Part shown: positions 26,413-35,988 of the stretch, one piece after another
How positions within the stretch are numbered: the first letter of the stretch is position 1
Layout: every line of letters begins with the position of its first letter
From: Paenibacillus radicibacter
GTDB lineage: Bacteria; Bacillota; Bacilli; Paenibacillales; NBRC-103111
Length of the DNA stretch: 64,000 nt
Direction of reading: 5' to 3'
Assembly (NCBI RefSeq): GCF_024721995.1
Contig: NZ_JANQBC010000002.1
Location: 310,001 to 374,000 of the forward strand
Notes under the pieces: model-generated
Told to the model about the DNA's origin: nothing
Database searches by the model: none
The model's input: the letters and a program-made list of their open reading frames with translations, nothing else
Translations under genes and position numbers: made by a program

Positions 26413-28809
26413 TTAGTTACGAAGTGGTTTACCCGTCGTCAACGTGTGTTGTATCCGCTGCTGGGTCTTGAGTTCTCCGCACAAACTTAGGAATGCTTCG
26501 CGCTCTAAATCAAGTAAATATTGTTCCGTAACGTAAGAACCTGCTGGCACATTGCCTCCTGCTAGTACATGCGCCAATTTATTCGCGATCTTCTGATCAT
26601 GATCGCTGATATATCCGCCCTGACGCATCGAGTAAGCCCCTAACTGCATAACCGCTTTCCCTGAATCACCAACAACGCGAATTTTTTCCGTCTTCGGATG
26701 CACATAGCCCGCTTTATCCATCCGCAGCACCGCTTGTTTAGCTTCATAAATCCGATAATCTTGATTCATAATGACGGTATCTGCTGCACGCATAAAGCCA
26801 AGACGCTTCGCATCGAAGCCACTTGTCGATACTTTCGCCATACCAATCGTCTCAAATGCTTGATTAATGAGTGGTTGTAGGTCAGCCTCTGGATTCGTCA
26901 ATTGCTCACTTGCCATTCTAGCTAGTTCCTTGCAACCTCCGCCTCCTGGAATGAGTCCAACCCCTGCCTCCACTAATCCGAAATACGTCTCTGCGGAGAA
27001 TACAATCTGATCCGCTGGTAAGCAAGCTTCCACGCCTCCACCAAGTGCCATCCGATGTGGAGCTGCAACGACTGGCTTATCTAGACCCTTTAGTTTCATC
27101 ATGGAGCTCTGGAACATCGCGATAATGTTATCGACTTCATCCCATTCTTCATCTTGAATTTCCATGAGTAGCAACATCAGATTCGCACCTACACAGAAGT
27201 TCTTTCCTTCATTGGCAATGACGAGTCCGCGATAATTACTCCGCACTTCATCAACGCTCTTCTGAATCATCGTTAAGATGTCGCCGCCAATTGCATTGTT
27301 AGGTGATTGGAATTGCAGACATACCACATCATCGCCGATATCAATTAAGTTCGCTCCACTATTGGAGAGAACTACTTTATTATGCTGTCTGAGTTGATCC
27401 AGCGAGATAATCTCAGGCTGAGACTCAATTCCTTTGTACTCACCGCGAGATACATAGAACGCTCTGCCTTCTTCCTGCTTATAGAAACCAGAATGGCCGA
27501 CTTCAATCCAAGCTTTGACCCAATCTGGTACAATTGCACCTTCTTGTTCCATTCGCTTCACCGAGCGAGCAAGACCAATTGCATCCCAAATTTCGAATGG
27601 ACCTAAATCCCAGTTAAAGCCCCATTTCATCGCATTGTCGATCTCGACGATCGAATCTGAGATTTCACCGACTTTTTCAGCTGCATAGAGCAGTACTGGT
27701 TTAAGCAAATTCCAAGCAAGTTCAGAGTATCGATCTGGTGTGCTAATAAGTGCTTTGATCTTACCAGCTGCACCCTTCGCTTGTTTGGATGCTTCAAGTG
27801 ATGCCGAACTTACCTTCTTGCTTAAGCTGTACTCCATCGTTTGCAGGTTCAGCGCATGAATCTCTTTGCCAGCAGCGCTTTTGATTTTCTTATAAAAACC
27901 TTGCCCATTCTTCTCTCCCGTCCATCCACGTGCCACCATATCCCGAACGACAGGAGGAATTTCAAATATTCCACGCTCTACATCATCGTCTACGTTATCG
28001 CACACGTTCTGCGCCACATGAATGAAAGTATCGATCCCGACCAAATCAAATGTCCGGAAAGTCGCACTCTTCGGTCTGCCAAGTGCTGGCCCTGTTACCG
28101 CATCCACCTCTTCGACTGTATAGCCTTTATCGAGCATCTCGCGCAGTGTTACCATCATGCCGTATGTTCCGATGCGATTTGCAATAAAGTTCGGAGTATC
28201 CTTGGCAATAACGACACCCTTACCAAGCTGCTTTTCGCAGAATCGTGTCATATACGATACGATTTGAGGGTCCGTGAACTCACCCGGAATAATTTCAAGC
28301 AATTTCATATAACGTGGTGGATTAAAGAAATGAGTACCTAAGAAATGACTTTTGAATGCTTCACTACGGTCTGCTACCATCTCATTAATCGAGATGCCTG
28401 AAGTATTGGAGCTCACAATCGTACCTGGCTTCCACACGGTCTCGATTCGCTCCAAGAGACTCTTCTTCACGTCAAGACGCTCTACTACAACTTCGATAAT
28501 CCAATCCACGTTAGACAATCCTGACAGATGATCTTCAATATTTCCCGGTGTGATACGATCTGCAAACTCGGGACTAACTAACGGCGCAGGATTCATTTTC
28601 TTCAATTTAGCAATCGCTTGTGTAGCTAAGCGGTTACGTACTTTCGGATGATTGAGGGATAAGCCTGTCTTCTCTTCTTCTGGTAAAAGGGTTGTCGGTA
28701 CAATGTCCAAGAGCAGCGTCGGAATCCCACTACCAACTAAATGTGCAGCAATTGTTGCTCCCATTACCCCAGATCCAATTACAGCTGCACTGCGAATCGT
28801 TGTAGTCAT
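26413..28809 (-). CDS. fadN: 3-hydroxyacyl-CoA dehydrogenase / enoyl-CoA hydratase fusion
   Basis: Trifunctional-type enzyme for hydration and second oxidation in beta-oxidation, 798 aa. Unlike FadB of enterics the dehydrogenase is N-terminal: the NAD fold IRSAAVIGSGVMGATIAAHL is at residues 4-23, with ANRIGTYGMM later. The crotonase half is C-terminal (about 480-720; NEGKNFCVGANLMLLL and VEACLPADQIVFSAETYFGLVEAGVGLIPGGGG by position). This is the FadN arrangement of Bacillus. AAGGAGGT 7 nt before the ATG at 28809 sets the start. It lies 51 nt after fadF. Confidence 0.95.
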   Translation of the reverse strand: MTTTIRSAAVIGSGVMGATIAAHLVGSGIPTLLLDIVPTTLLPEEEKTGLSLNHPKVRNRLATQAIAKLKKMNPAPLVSPEFADRITPGNIEDHLSGLSNVDWIIEVVVERLDVKKSLLERIETVWKPGTIVSSNTSGISINEMVADRSEAFKSHFLGTHFFNPPRYMKLLEIIPGEFTDPQIVSYMTRFCEKQLGKGVVIAKDTPNFIANRIGTYGMMVTLREMLDKGYTVEEVDAVTGPALGRPKSATFRTFDLVGIDTFIHVAQNVCDNVDDDVERGIFEIPPVVRDMVARGWTGEKNGQGFYKKIKSAAGKEIHALNLQTMEYSLSKKVSSASLEASKQAKGAAGKIKALISTPDRYSELAWNLLKPVLLYAAEKVGEISDSIVEIDNAMKWGFNWDLGPFEIWDAIGLARSVKRMEQEGAIVPDWVKAWIEVGHSGFYKQEEGRAFYVSRGEYKGIESQPEIISLDQLRQHNKVVLSNSGANLIDIGDDVVCLQFQSPNNAIGGDILTMIQKSVDEVRSNYRGLVIANEGKNFCVGANLMLLLMEIQDEEWDEVDNIIAMFQSSMMKLKGLDKPVVAAPHRMALGGGVEACLPADQIVFSAETYFGLVEAGVGLIPGGGGCKELARMASEQLTNPEADLQPLINQAFETIGMAKVSTSGFDAKRLGFMRAADTVIMNQDYRIYEAKQAVLRMDKAGYVHPKTEKIRVVGDSGKAVMQLGAYSMRQGGYISDHDQKIANKLAHVLAGGNVPAGSYVTEQYLLDLEREAFLSLCGELKTQQRIQHTLTTGKPLRN

Positions 28810-28860
28810 TCGTGTTACCTCCTTCAATTGAATACACATATCCTTCAAGATTAAGCTTAA

Positions 28861-31002
28861 TTAAGAACCAAATACGGATGCTTCGAGCAGTTCTGCTATG
28901 TCTTTAGCCTTAACCGTATCTTCTACTTCTTTCAGCTTTGTTCCGTCCTCTAACATCGTTAAACAGTACGGACATGCAGAGCTAATTACTGTTGGATTGA
29001 CTTCAAGCGCTTGCTCTGTACGAGCTAGATTAATCCGCTTGCCCGAAGTTTCCTCCATCCACATCATCCCTCCACCTGCACCACAACACATCCCATTGGA
29101 ACGTGAGCGCTCCATCTCAAGAAGTTCTACCCCTGGAATCGCTCGTAGTACATTGCGTGGAGTTTCATACATATTGTTGTATCGCCCTAAATAGCAAGAA
29201 TCGTGGTACGTAATTCGCTCTTGCAGAGCATGTTGTGGACGTAATTTTCCTTGGCCCAGCAGTGATTCAAGAAGTTGAGTATGATGCAGCACTTCCGCTT
29301 CAAGACCGAATTCTGGATATTCATTCTTGAACGTATTGAACGTATGCGGACAAGTCGTCACGATCTTCTTGATGTTATATTTTTGAAAAGAACTAATGTT
29401 CTCCATACATAATTGTTGGAACAGCATTTCGTTACCCATTCGGCGTGGTGTATCGCCAGAGTTCTTCTCCTCATTGCCAAGGATGGCAAAATTCACACCT
29501 GCTTCAATCATAAGTCGAACAAAAGATTTTGTAATTTTCTGACTTCTATTGTCATAAGAACCCATAGAACCAACGAAATACACATATTCAAAGTTCGGAT
29601 TCTCTTTTACCGTTGGAATGTGCAGCTCGCCACTTGGATCAATTTCCTGTACCCACTTGGCACGATCATTGCGACTTATCCCCCATGGATTACTTTGACG
29701 CTCAATATTGGTAAGAGCACGCTGCCCATCATGCGGCATACTGCCCTGCATCAACACCAAATGTCTACGCAAATCAACGATTTTGTCGACATGCTCATTG
29801 CTAACTGGACATTGATCTTCACAGTTGCGACAAGTCGTGCATGACCAAATCTCATCTTCCGTCATCACATCGCCGATTAATTCCATCTCGCGAGGCTCTT
29901 TACTGCCAAGTGCCCAAGATTGTTTCTGGGCATGTAGAGTCGGTTCAATGTTCGTAACTGCAACTTCGTTCCATGCATGAAGTTGATCGGATGAGTAGTC
30001 CATCTGGTGTGCACTCGTGCCACCGCCAAATACATACGCAGGCGCCCATGGCGACTTGGATGTGATGGCTGCCCCTTTTTCCGTGAGATGATCCCTTAGC
30101 TTCACTATAAGATGCATCGGAGACAAAATCTTACCCGTGCTAGCAGCTGGACATACACTCGTACATCTGCCGCATTCCACACATGCATATAGATCAAGCA
30201 ATTGTTTCTGTGTAAAATCTTCAATCTGACCGACGCCGAATGATTCGGCTGTTTCATCCTCTAGATCAAGCTTAGATAGCCGACCTACAGGCTCTGTACG
30301 ACGTAATAGGATGTTAAGTGGAGCTGTAATGAGATGAAAGTGCTTAGATTGCGGCACGTAGACTAGGAAGGAGAGTAGAATCAATAGATGTGCCCACCAT
30401 GCGACGTAGAAGCCTATGTTTGCACCAGTTGGAGTTAAACCTGAGAAGGCGATTGCCAGAAGAGATGAGATGGGAGCAAGTGACGACGTAGGTAATCCCT
30501 GCTGAACACGTTCAAAACCCATACTTAGTAAGACAGATATCATGAGGCCAAATATAAAGAAGATAACAATACTTGGTTTCCAGCCACGCTTGAGCCGCGC
30601 AAGCTTTTCACCATAACGCCTGTATGCCGCATAACCCATTGCAATTAAGATAAGAGCAACCGTTATTTCCTGCACCAAGCCGAAAATTTCATAACCGGGA
30701 ACGGGCAACCCATGTCCGCCTAATCCTTTAATAATGAGATCTAACGCTCCGAGTTGTAAAATGATAAACCCATAAAACACGATAATGTGCATAATTCCAC
30801 TCTTGCGATCTTTCATGAGCTTCGTCTGACCGAACACTTGAACTAGAAAAGTCCGAAGCCGCTCCGGAATGTCCTTCGATAACCCACTTGGTTTACCAAG
30901 CTTGATATACAAGTAGCGATGATACACAACCCTTACAAACAAATACACACCATAGCCCGTCACCGCAAGAAACAGGGCGAATTGAACAATGGGCCACACC
31001 AT
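28861..31002 (-). CDS. fadF: Membrane iron-sulfur oxidoreductase FadF
   Basis: A 713-aa membrane Fe-S protein thought to pass electrons from ETF to the quinone pool, doing the job of ETF-ubiquinone oxidoreductase. The N-terminal part has about six membrane helices. It is followed by two 4Fe-4S motifs, CVECGRCTSVCP and CTTCRNCEDQCP, and two C-terminal CCG domains of the heterodisulfide-reductase type (HDSCYLGRYN, GMCCGAGGGMMW, SSACPYCLTML). The start at 31002 is set by AGAGGGG with 7-nt spacing; the frame from 31104 would run through the FadR operator. First gene of the minus-strand fad operon. Confidence 0.92.
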   Translation of the reverse strand: MVWPIVQFALFLAVTGYGVYLFVRVVYHRYLYIKLGKPSGLSKDIPERLRTFLVQVFGQTKLMKDRKSGIMHIIVFYGFIILQLGALDLIIKGLGGHGLPVPGYEIFGLVQEITVALILIAMGYAAYRRYGEKLARLKRGWKPSIVIFFIFGLMISVLLSMGFERVQQGLPTSSLAPISSLLAIAFSGLTPTGANIGFYVAWWAHLLILLSFLVYVPQSKHFHLITAPLNILLRRTEPVGRLSKLDLEDETAESFGVGQIEDFTQKQLLDLYACVECGRCTSVCPAASTGKILSPMHLIVKLRDHLTEKGAAITSKSPWAPAYVFGGGTSAHQMDYSSDQLHAWNEVAVTNIEPTLHAQKQSWALGSKEPREMELIGDVMTEDEIWSCTTCRNCEDQCPVSNEHVDKIVDLRRHLVLMQGSMPHDGQRALTNIERQSNPWGISRNDRAKWVQEIDPSGELHIPTVKENPNFEYVYFVGSMGSYDNRSQKITKSFVRLMIEAGVNFAILGNEEKNSGDTPRRMGNEMLFQQLCMENISSFQKYNIKKIVTTCPHTFNTFKNEYPEFGLEAEVLHHTQLLESLLGQGKLRPQHALQERITYHDSCYLGRYNNMYETPRNVLRAIPGVELLEMERSRSNGMCCGAGGGMMWMEETSGKRINLARTEQALEVNPTVISSACPYCLTMLEDGTKLKEVEDTVKAKDIAELLEASVFGS

Positions 31003-31046
31003 CTTGCATCCCCTCTTTCTAGTGTCTGAAAATACAGAAAATTTCG

Positions 31047-31076
31047 TTGACATCACTGAGTAGTCTACTTTATGAT
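31047..31076 (+). promoter_or_regulatory. Sigma-A promoter of fadR-etfB-etfA
   Basis: TTGACA (31047-31052), 18 nt, TATGAT (31071-31076). The FadR operator begins 14 nt downstream, so bound repressor would cover the start site. Confidence 0.8.
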
Positions 31077-31089
31077 GGAGACAAGAAAA

Positions 31090-31107
31090 TGAATGAGTAT
31101 TCATTCA
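31090..31107. promoter_or_regulatory. FadR operator
   Basis: TGAATGAGTATTCATTCA matches the B. subtilis FadR box TGAATGAnTAnTCATTCA: the 7-bp arms are a perfect palindrome around GTAT. It lies between the divergent fadF and fadR genes and probably controls both units; long-chain acyl-CoA would release the repressor. Confidence 0.9.
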
Positions 31108-31140
31108 CCAATAATTGTATTTTAACATCGGGGTGATTCC

Positions 31141-31728
31141 ATGACAAGTAGCAAAAAGAAAGAAAAATATGACCTCATCCTCGACGCAGCACTTAAAGTA
31201 TTTGCCGAGCATGGTTTTCATCGGTCTCAAGTTGCCAAGATTGCACGAGAAGCAGGAGTTGCAGACGGAACAATCTATTTATATTTCAAACGTAAAGAAG
31301 ACATTCTGATCTGTTTATTTCGCGAACAATTGGGCAGGCTCCTTCAGCTTGCACATGATGCAATTCAAGACATTACCGATGTCAAACAGGCGCTGAGAAC
31401 CATTTGCGAAATTCATTACACGCACTTGGAAAACAACGTTGATCTCGCATTTGTCACGCAAATTGAGCTGAGACAAAGCTCGCTTGAACTTCGCAAAGAA
31501 ATAGGAATTGCATTTAAGCCATACATTGAATTAGTGGAAAATGTTCTGCATAAGGGAATCGAGCAGAATGTCTTCCGACCTGATCTGAATGTTAAGCTTG
31601 TGCGCCTTCTGATTCTAGGTGCGATCGATGAGGTTGTAACATCTTGGTTAATCTCAGGTCAAAAGTATTCGCTAGCCGCTCAAGTCGATGGCACAGTCAA
31701 CTTCTTTCTGCAAGGCATTGATCAATGA
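31141..31728 (+). CDS. fadR: TetR-family fatty-acid regulator FadR
   Basis: A 195-aa TetR/AcrR repressor. The helix-turn-helix is at about residues 27-50 (HRSQVAKIAREAGVADGTIYLYFKRK). The C-terminal ligand domain resembles FadR/YsiA, which senses long-chain acyl-CoA. It is followed by etfB with a 34-nt gap and divergent from the fad operon; a perfect FadR box lies 33 nt before its start, implying autoregulation. Confidence 0.92.
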   Translation: MTSSKKKEKYDLILDAALKVFAEHGFHRSQVAKIAREAGVADGTIYLYFKRKEDILICLFREQLGRLLQLAHDAIQDITDVKQALRTICEIHYTHLENNVDLAFVTQIELRQSSLELRKEIGIAFKPYIELVENVLHKGIEQNVFRPDLNVKLVRLLILGAIDEVVTSWLISGQKYSLAAQVDGTVNFFLQGIDQ

Positions 31729-31762
31729 TTCGTTCATGTACAATTTGAAGGGAGAGATAACG

Positions 31763-32524
31763 ATGAACATCATCGTATTGCTGAAACAGACATTTGACAC
31801 CGAAGAGAAAATTGTGATTCATAATGGAGTAATTTCGGAGGACGGTATTAAATTTATTATTAATCCTTATGACGAATATGCAGTGGAACAAGCCATCCAA
31901 ATTCGTGATGAGCATGGTGGCAAAGTAACCGTTGTCTCTGTTGGACCAGATCGTTCGGCAGAAGCACTTCGCACCGCACTTGCGATGGGAGCTGATGAGG
32001 CTGTCTTAATTAGTGATGATCGTATTTCCTCTGACGGCTATGTCATCTCACAAGTACTGGCTGCATTTGCTGCCAAGGAATCATTCGATCTCATCCTAGG
32101 TGGCAACTTCTCTGTTGACCAGGGTGCAGGACAAGTGGCAATTCGCTTAGCCCAATTATTGAACATCCCACACACAGCCTCAATTACGAAGCTTGAGCTC
32201 CAAGGTCAGACTGCCCATGTCCATCGAGATGCTGAAGGTGATCTGGAGGTGCTCGATCTCCCGCTTCCTGCCCTATTCACAGCACAGCAAGGTCTCAATG
32301 AACCTCGTTATCCTTCCCTACCTGGCATCATGAAAGCGAAGAAAAAGCCTTTCCGTCAATTAACCTTAGATGATCTAGGACTGACAACCATTCCTTCTGC
32401 AACAACAAGATTAGATTTAAGCCTTCCTCCTGCGCGTAAAGCCGGTACAATCCTCAAAGGTGAAATGAAAGATCAAGTAACTGAACTTGTTCACTTATTA
32501 CGTACAGAATCCAAAGTGATTTAA
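31763..32524 (+). CDS. etfB: Electron transfer flavoprotein beta subunit
   Basis: The 253-aa ETF beta subunit binds AMP and, with EtfA, carries electrons from acyl-CoA dehydrogenase to the membrane, here presumably to FadF. Signatures are INPYDEYAVEQAIQIRDEHGGKVTVVSVGP and DLILGGNFSVDQGAGQVAIRLAQLL (by position about 35-65 and 110-135). AAGGGAGAG before the ATG at 31763 sets the start; the frame from 31688 overlaps fadR. Confidence 0.96.
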   Translation: MNIIVLLKQTFDTEEKIVIHNGVISEDGIKFIINPYDEYAVEQAIQIRDEHGGKVTVVSVGPDRSAEALRTALAMGADEAVLISDDRISSDGYVISQVLAAFAAKESFDLILGGNFSVDQGAGQVAIRLAQLLNIPHTASITKLELQGQTAHVHRDAEGDLEVLDLPLPALFTAQQGLNEPRYPSLPGIMKAKKKPFRQLTLDDLGLTTIPSATTRLDLSLPPARKAGTILKGEMKDQVTELVHLLRTESKVI

Positions 32525-32545
32525 TATATCGGAGGTGCTCATCAG

Positions 32546-33526
32546 ATGGCTAAACAAATTCTCGTCGTTGCAGAAGCTCGCTCAGGCAAGTTGCGTCAAG
32601 TTTCCCTTGAAGCTCTAAGTGCAGCTTCTTTATGTAGCGAAACAGGTGATACGATTGTTGCTTTACTAGTTGGTTCTGGGGTTAGCGAATTAGCTGGTGA
32701 ACTTTCTGCTCATGGTGCGAACCAAGTTATCATTATCGATCATACAGATTTAGAACAATATCGACCTGATGCTTACGCTGCTGCTGTAGAGCAAGCCATT
32801 AACCAAGTGCAGCCGGAGCTAACCATCTTCGGACATACGGCAATCGGACGCGATGTCGCTCCAATGGTCGCAGCATCTTCTTCCGCAGGGCAGCTTTCCG
32901 ATGTCATTGCAATTGAACAATCAGGTAGTGAACTCGTGTTCACGCGTCCTTTATATGCAGGAAAGGCTTATGAACGCGTGTCATTCGTCAGCAGTCCAAG
33001 TGTGCTTACCATTCGCCCGAATAATATTCCAGCTGGAGTGCCAGACACAAGCCGCCAAGCTGATATCGTTCCATTACCTTACGCATTACCAACACTTCAG
33101 ACGATCATTCGTGATGTGGTCAAGAAAACATCGGGTGCAATCGATTTGTCAGAAGCTAAGATCGTGATCTCCGGTGGTCGCGGTGTCAAAAGTACAGACG
33201 GCTTTAAGCCACTCGAAGAGTTAGCTAGTGTGCTAGGTGGTGCTGTTGGCGCATCCCGAGGCGCTTGCGACGCAGGTTATTGCGATTATGGCATGCAGAT
33301 CGGTCAAACAGGTAAAGTTGTGACCCCCGAAATCTACATCGCTTGTGGCATTAGCGGAGCAATCCAGCATCTCGCAGGCATGAGTGGTTCCCGCGTTATT
33401 ATTGCGATCAACAAAGACCCTGAAGCGCCTATCTTCAAAGTCGCAGACTATGGCATTGTAGGAGATTTGTTCGAGGTTGTGCCATTGTTAACAGCAGAGT
33501 TTAAACAAGTATTGCAAGGTGCGTAA
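32546..33526 (+). CDS. etfA: Electron transfer flavoprotein alpha subunit
   Basis: The 326-aa FAD-carrying subunit of ETF. The C-terminal FAD domain shows [58 protein letters not shown] and [25 protein letters not shown] is 9-10 nt before the ATG and the gap to etfB is 21 nt. Last gene of the plus-strand fad unit. Confidence 0.97.
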   Translation: MAKQILVVAEARSGKLRQVSLEALSAASLCSETGDTIVALLVGSGVSELAGELSAHGANQVIIIDHTDLEQYRPDAYAAAVEQAINQVQPELTIFGHTAIGRDVAPMVAASSSAGQLSDVIAIEQSGSELVFTRPLYAGKAYERVSFVSSPSVLTIRPNNIPAGVPDTSRQADIVPLPYALPTLQTIIRDVVKKTSGAIDLSEAKIVISGGRGVKSTDGFKPLEELASVLGGAVGASRGACDAGYCDYGMQIGQTGKVVTPEIYIACGISGAIQHLAGMSGSRVIIAINKDPEAPIFKVADYGIVGDLFEVVPLLTAEFKQVLQGA

Positions 33527-33536
33527 CAGACCATAC

Positions 33537-33583
33537 AAAAAGGTCGATTCAGGGCTTCATACTAGCCCGAAATCGACCTTTAT
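33537..33583. terminator. Bidirectional terminator between etfA and punA
   Basis: AAAGGTCGATT and AATCGACCTTT enclose an inner GGGCT/AGCCC stem; a T-rich tract follows on the plus strand and TTTTT on the minus strand, serving the convergent genes. Confidence 0.85.
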
Positions 33584-33647
33584 TATTTTCCTGCCCTCTC
33601 AACCTTTCGATTGAAAAGAAGCAGTTATGCACGTAATGATTCGTAGA

Positions 33648-34484
33648 TTAAAGCTCTTCTACAATTCCAAGCACCAAGTTCAAGAACTTCGCTTTTACTT
33701 TCTCAGTCGTCTCCATTACCTCATCATGAGATAGCGGCTGATCCAAGATGCCTGCTGCCATGTTGGATACGCAAGAGAAGCCAAGTACTTCGATGCCAGC
33801 ATGACGAGCTACGATAACTTCAGGCACTGTGGACATACCGACAACGTCGGAACCCAATGTGCGAAGCATGCGAATTTCAGCTGGTGTCTCGTAAGTTGGT
33901 CCAAGCATCGCTGCATAGACACCTTCACGAAGGGAGAAGTTTTGTTTCGCAGCTACACCGTGTGCAAGTGCACGAAGACGCTTGGAGTATGCTTCAGACA
34001 TGTCAGGGAAGCGCACGCCTAGATCCTTATCGTTAGGTCCGATTAGCGGATTGCGGAACATCATGTTGAGGTGATCGGAGATCACCATCAAGTCGCCCAC
34101 TTCGAAGTCTGTATTCACGCCACCAGCAGCGTTCGTTACGATTAGTGTCTCAACACCAAGCTCTTTCATTACACGAACTGGGAAGGATACTACATCTGCT
34201 CCATAACCTTCATAAGGGTGGAAGCGACCTTTCATGATAATCACTTGTTTACCCTTGATCTCACCGATTACAAGTTCACCCGCGTGACCTTCTACTGTGG
34301 ATACTGGGAAGTGAGGGATCTTATCGTAGCTAACTGTTGTAGGGTTTTCTACTAGCTCAGCAAGTACACCAAGACCTGAACCCAAGATCATACCGATTGT
34401 CGGCTTCACGCCTGCTTGTGTGTTGATGTAAGCTGCTGCTTCACGAATTTCTACTAAACCTTTTTGAGCTGTTTGATCTGCCAT
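33648..34484 (-). CDS. punA: Purine-nucleoside phosphorylase
   Basis: Cleaves purine (deoxy)nucleosides to base and pentose 1-phosphate. The 278-aa trimeric-type PNP has MILGSGLGVLAE, the motif HFPVSTVEGHAGELVIGE, TNAAGGVN and YAAMLGPTYETPAEIRML with GSDVVGMSTVPEVIVA. It lies after deoB, which isomerises the pentose 1-phosphate; the 190-nt gap holds copy 2 of the structured element. GGGAGAG precedes the ATG. Confidence 0.96.
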   Translation of the reverse strand: MADQTAQKGLVEIREAAAYINTQAGVKPTIGMILGSGLGVLAELVENPTTVSYDKIPHFPVSTVEGHAGELVIGEIKGKQVIIMKGRFHPYEGYGADVVSFPVRVMKELGVETLIVTNAAGGVNTDFEVGDLMVISDHLNMMFRNPLIGPNDKDLGVRFPDMSEAYSKRLRALAHGVAAKQNFSLREGVYAAMLGPTYETPAEIRMLRTLGSDVVGMSTVPEVIVARHAGIEVLGFSCVSNMAAGILDQPLSHDEVMETTEKVKAKFLNLVLGIVEEL

Positions 34485-34551
34485 GTTTAATCTCTCCCTT
34501 TTCTAACTTCAAATCATATAAAGTGCCTTGAAACACCATGTCGCTGCAGAT

Positions 34552-34645
34552 AAAAGATACACTTCCGTTCTCCGTGAAATCGTGAATTTTGAATTGATTA
34601 TTAGGTATATTCACTCTTTCAAAGTCGCCCTCCAGTGTATCTTTT
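34552..34645. repeat. Structured intergenic element, copy 2
   Basis: A 94-nt relative of the element at 20851-20955, in the same orientation. The outer stem is AAAAGATACACT (34552-34563) with AGTGTATCTTTT (34634-34645), 12 bp and perfect; versus copy 1, two base pairs are changed on both arms. The inner stem is shorter here: GTGAAT (34582-34587) with ATTCAC (34609-34614). The best shared blocks are CACTTCCG, AATCGTGAATTYTGAATT and TTTCAAAG. The small GCGAA hairpin of copy 1 is missing. It fills most of the deoB-punA gap. Confidence 0.75.
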
Positions 34646-34676
34646 CTCTTTCGCTAGATGATTCAAGTCACTTTAA

Positions 34677-35849
34677 TTACTTCATCTCGCTTAAGAAGCT
34701 CGTTCCAAGACCAGTCGAAGACACCTTAAAGTTGTCTGCAATCGTTGTACCAAGATCCGCGAATGTAGCGCGAATACCGATGGAACCTGTGGATTTGAAT
34801 GCTGGGCTCCAAGCAAGTACAGGTACATACTCTCTTGTATGGTCTGTTCCTGCGTGGACAGGGTCATTCCCGTGGTCAGCTGTAAGAATAAGAAGATCAT
34901 TCTCCCCGATGCGCTCCATAAGTTCTGGCAAGCGTGCATCAAACTCCTCCAATGCTTTACCATATCCAATTGGATCACGACGGTGACCGAATAGGGCATC
35001 GAAATCAACTAAGTTTGTGAAGGACATACCTTTGAAGTCGCGTCTCATCACATCAATTGTTTTCTGAATGCCATCGGCATTGCTTGTCGTGTGAATTGCT
35101 TCTGTAATCCCTTGACCAGAATAGATGTCGTTGATCTTCCCGATCGCAATGACTTCATTGCCGCCATCATGAACATGATTCATTACAGTTGCACCTGGAG
35201 GGCTCACTGCGTAGTCATGACGGTTCGGTGTACGTTTGAATGCACCTGGCTCTCCGATGTACGGTCTTGCAATGACACGACCACAAGCGAACTCTTCACC
35301 AAGTGTAAGTTCACGTGCAATCTCACAAGCGCGGTATAATTCATCAAGCGGAATGATTCCCTCATGCGCTGCAATTTGGAATACGCTATCTGCAGATGTG
35401 TATACGATCCATGCGCCAGTCTTCATTTGCTCTTCACCAAGTTCATCTAGAATTTCAGTACCAGATGCTGGTTTATTTCCAATGACTTTACGTCCTGTTT
35501 TTTCTTCAAAAAGATCAATTAATTTTTTCGGGAAGCCTTCTGGGTACACATCGAATGGAATCTTCACTTCAAGTCCCATCAATTCCCAGTGGCCTGTCAT
35601 AGTATCTTTACCTACGGAAATTTCAGTCATTTTACCGTAGTAACCTTCTGTTTGTTCCACAGGTCCTACACCACGAAGAGGTGCAATATTACCAAGACCT
35701 AGCTTCGCCATGTTTGGTAATTTCAGATCCATTTTCTCCGCAATATGTCCCAATGTGTGAGAACCTACATCACCAAATTTAGGAGCATCTGGTTGTTCAC
35801 CAATTCCAACACTATCAAGTACAACTAAACAAACACGATTAAAGTTCAT
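34677..35849 (-). CDS. deoB: Phosphopentomutase
   Basis: Converts (deoxy)ribose 1-phosphate to the 5-phosphate, linking nucleoside phosphorylases PunA and Pdp to central metabolism. The 390-aa alkaline-phosphatase-fold enzyme has the metal motif [14 protein letters not shown] at the N terminus, [29 protein letters not shown] and [24 protein letters not shown] is 5 nt before the ATG at 35849; the longer frame begins inside this RBS. Confidence 0.96.
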   Translation of the reverse strand: MNFNRVCLVVLDSVGIGEQPDAPKFGDVGSHTLGHIAEKMDLKLPNMAKLGLGNIAPLRGVGPVEQTEGYYGKMTEISVGKDTMTGHWELMGLEVKIPFDVYPEGFPKKLIDLFEEKTGRKVIGNKPASGTEILDELGEEQMKTGAWIVYTSADSVFQIAAHEGIIPLDELYRACEIARELTLGEEFACGRVIARPYIGEPGAFKRTPNRHDYAVSPPGATVMNHVHDGGNEVIAIGKINDIYSGQGITEAIHTTSNADGIQKTIDVMRRDFKGMSFTNLVDFDALFGHRRDPIGYGKALEEFDARLPELMERIGENDLLILTADHGNDPVHAGTDHTREYVPVLAWSPAFKSTGSIGIRATFADLGTTIADNFKVSSTGLGTSFLSEMK

Positions 35850-35886
35850 AAGTACCTCCAGCAAAAAAATCTTGTTTTACATGACT

Positions 35887-35915
35887 ATTATCTCACTTAC
35901 ATCAACGGTTTGCAA
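35887..35915 (-). promoter_or_regulatory. Sigma-A promoter of deoB
   Basis: Minus-strand -35 TTGCAA (35915-35910) and -10 GATAAT (35892-35887), 17-nt spacer. Confidence 0.75.
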
Positions 35916-35949
35916 AACAACCACCTACCGCATTTTACAATATATTCTT

Positions 35950-35986
35950 CATAAAATGAAAGGCTTATTCCGAATTGGAATAAGCC
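35950..35986 (-). terminator. Terminator of xerD
   Basis: GGCTTATTCC/GGAATAAGCC, 10-bp perfect stem with AATTC loop, then TTTCATTTT on the minus strand. Confidence 0.82.
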
Positions 35987-35988
35987 CT

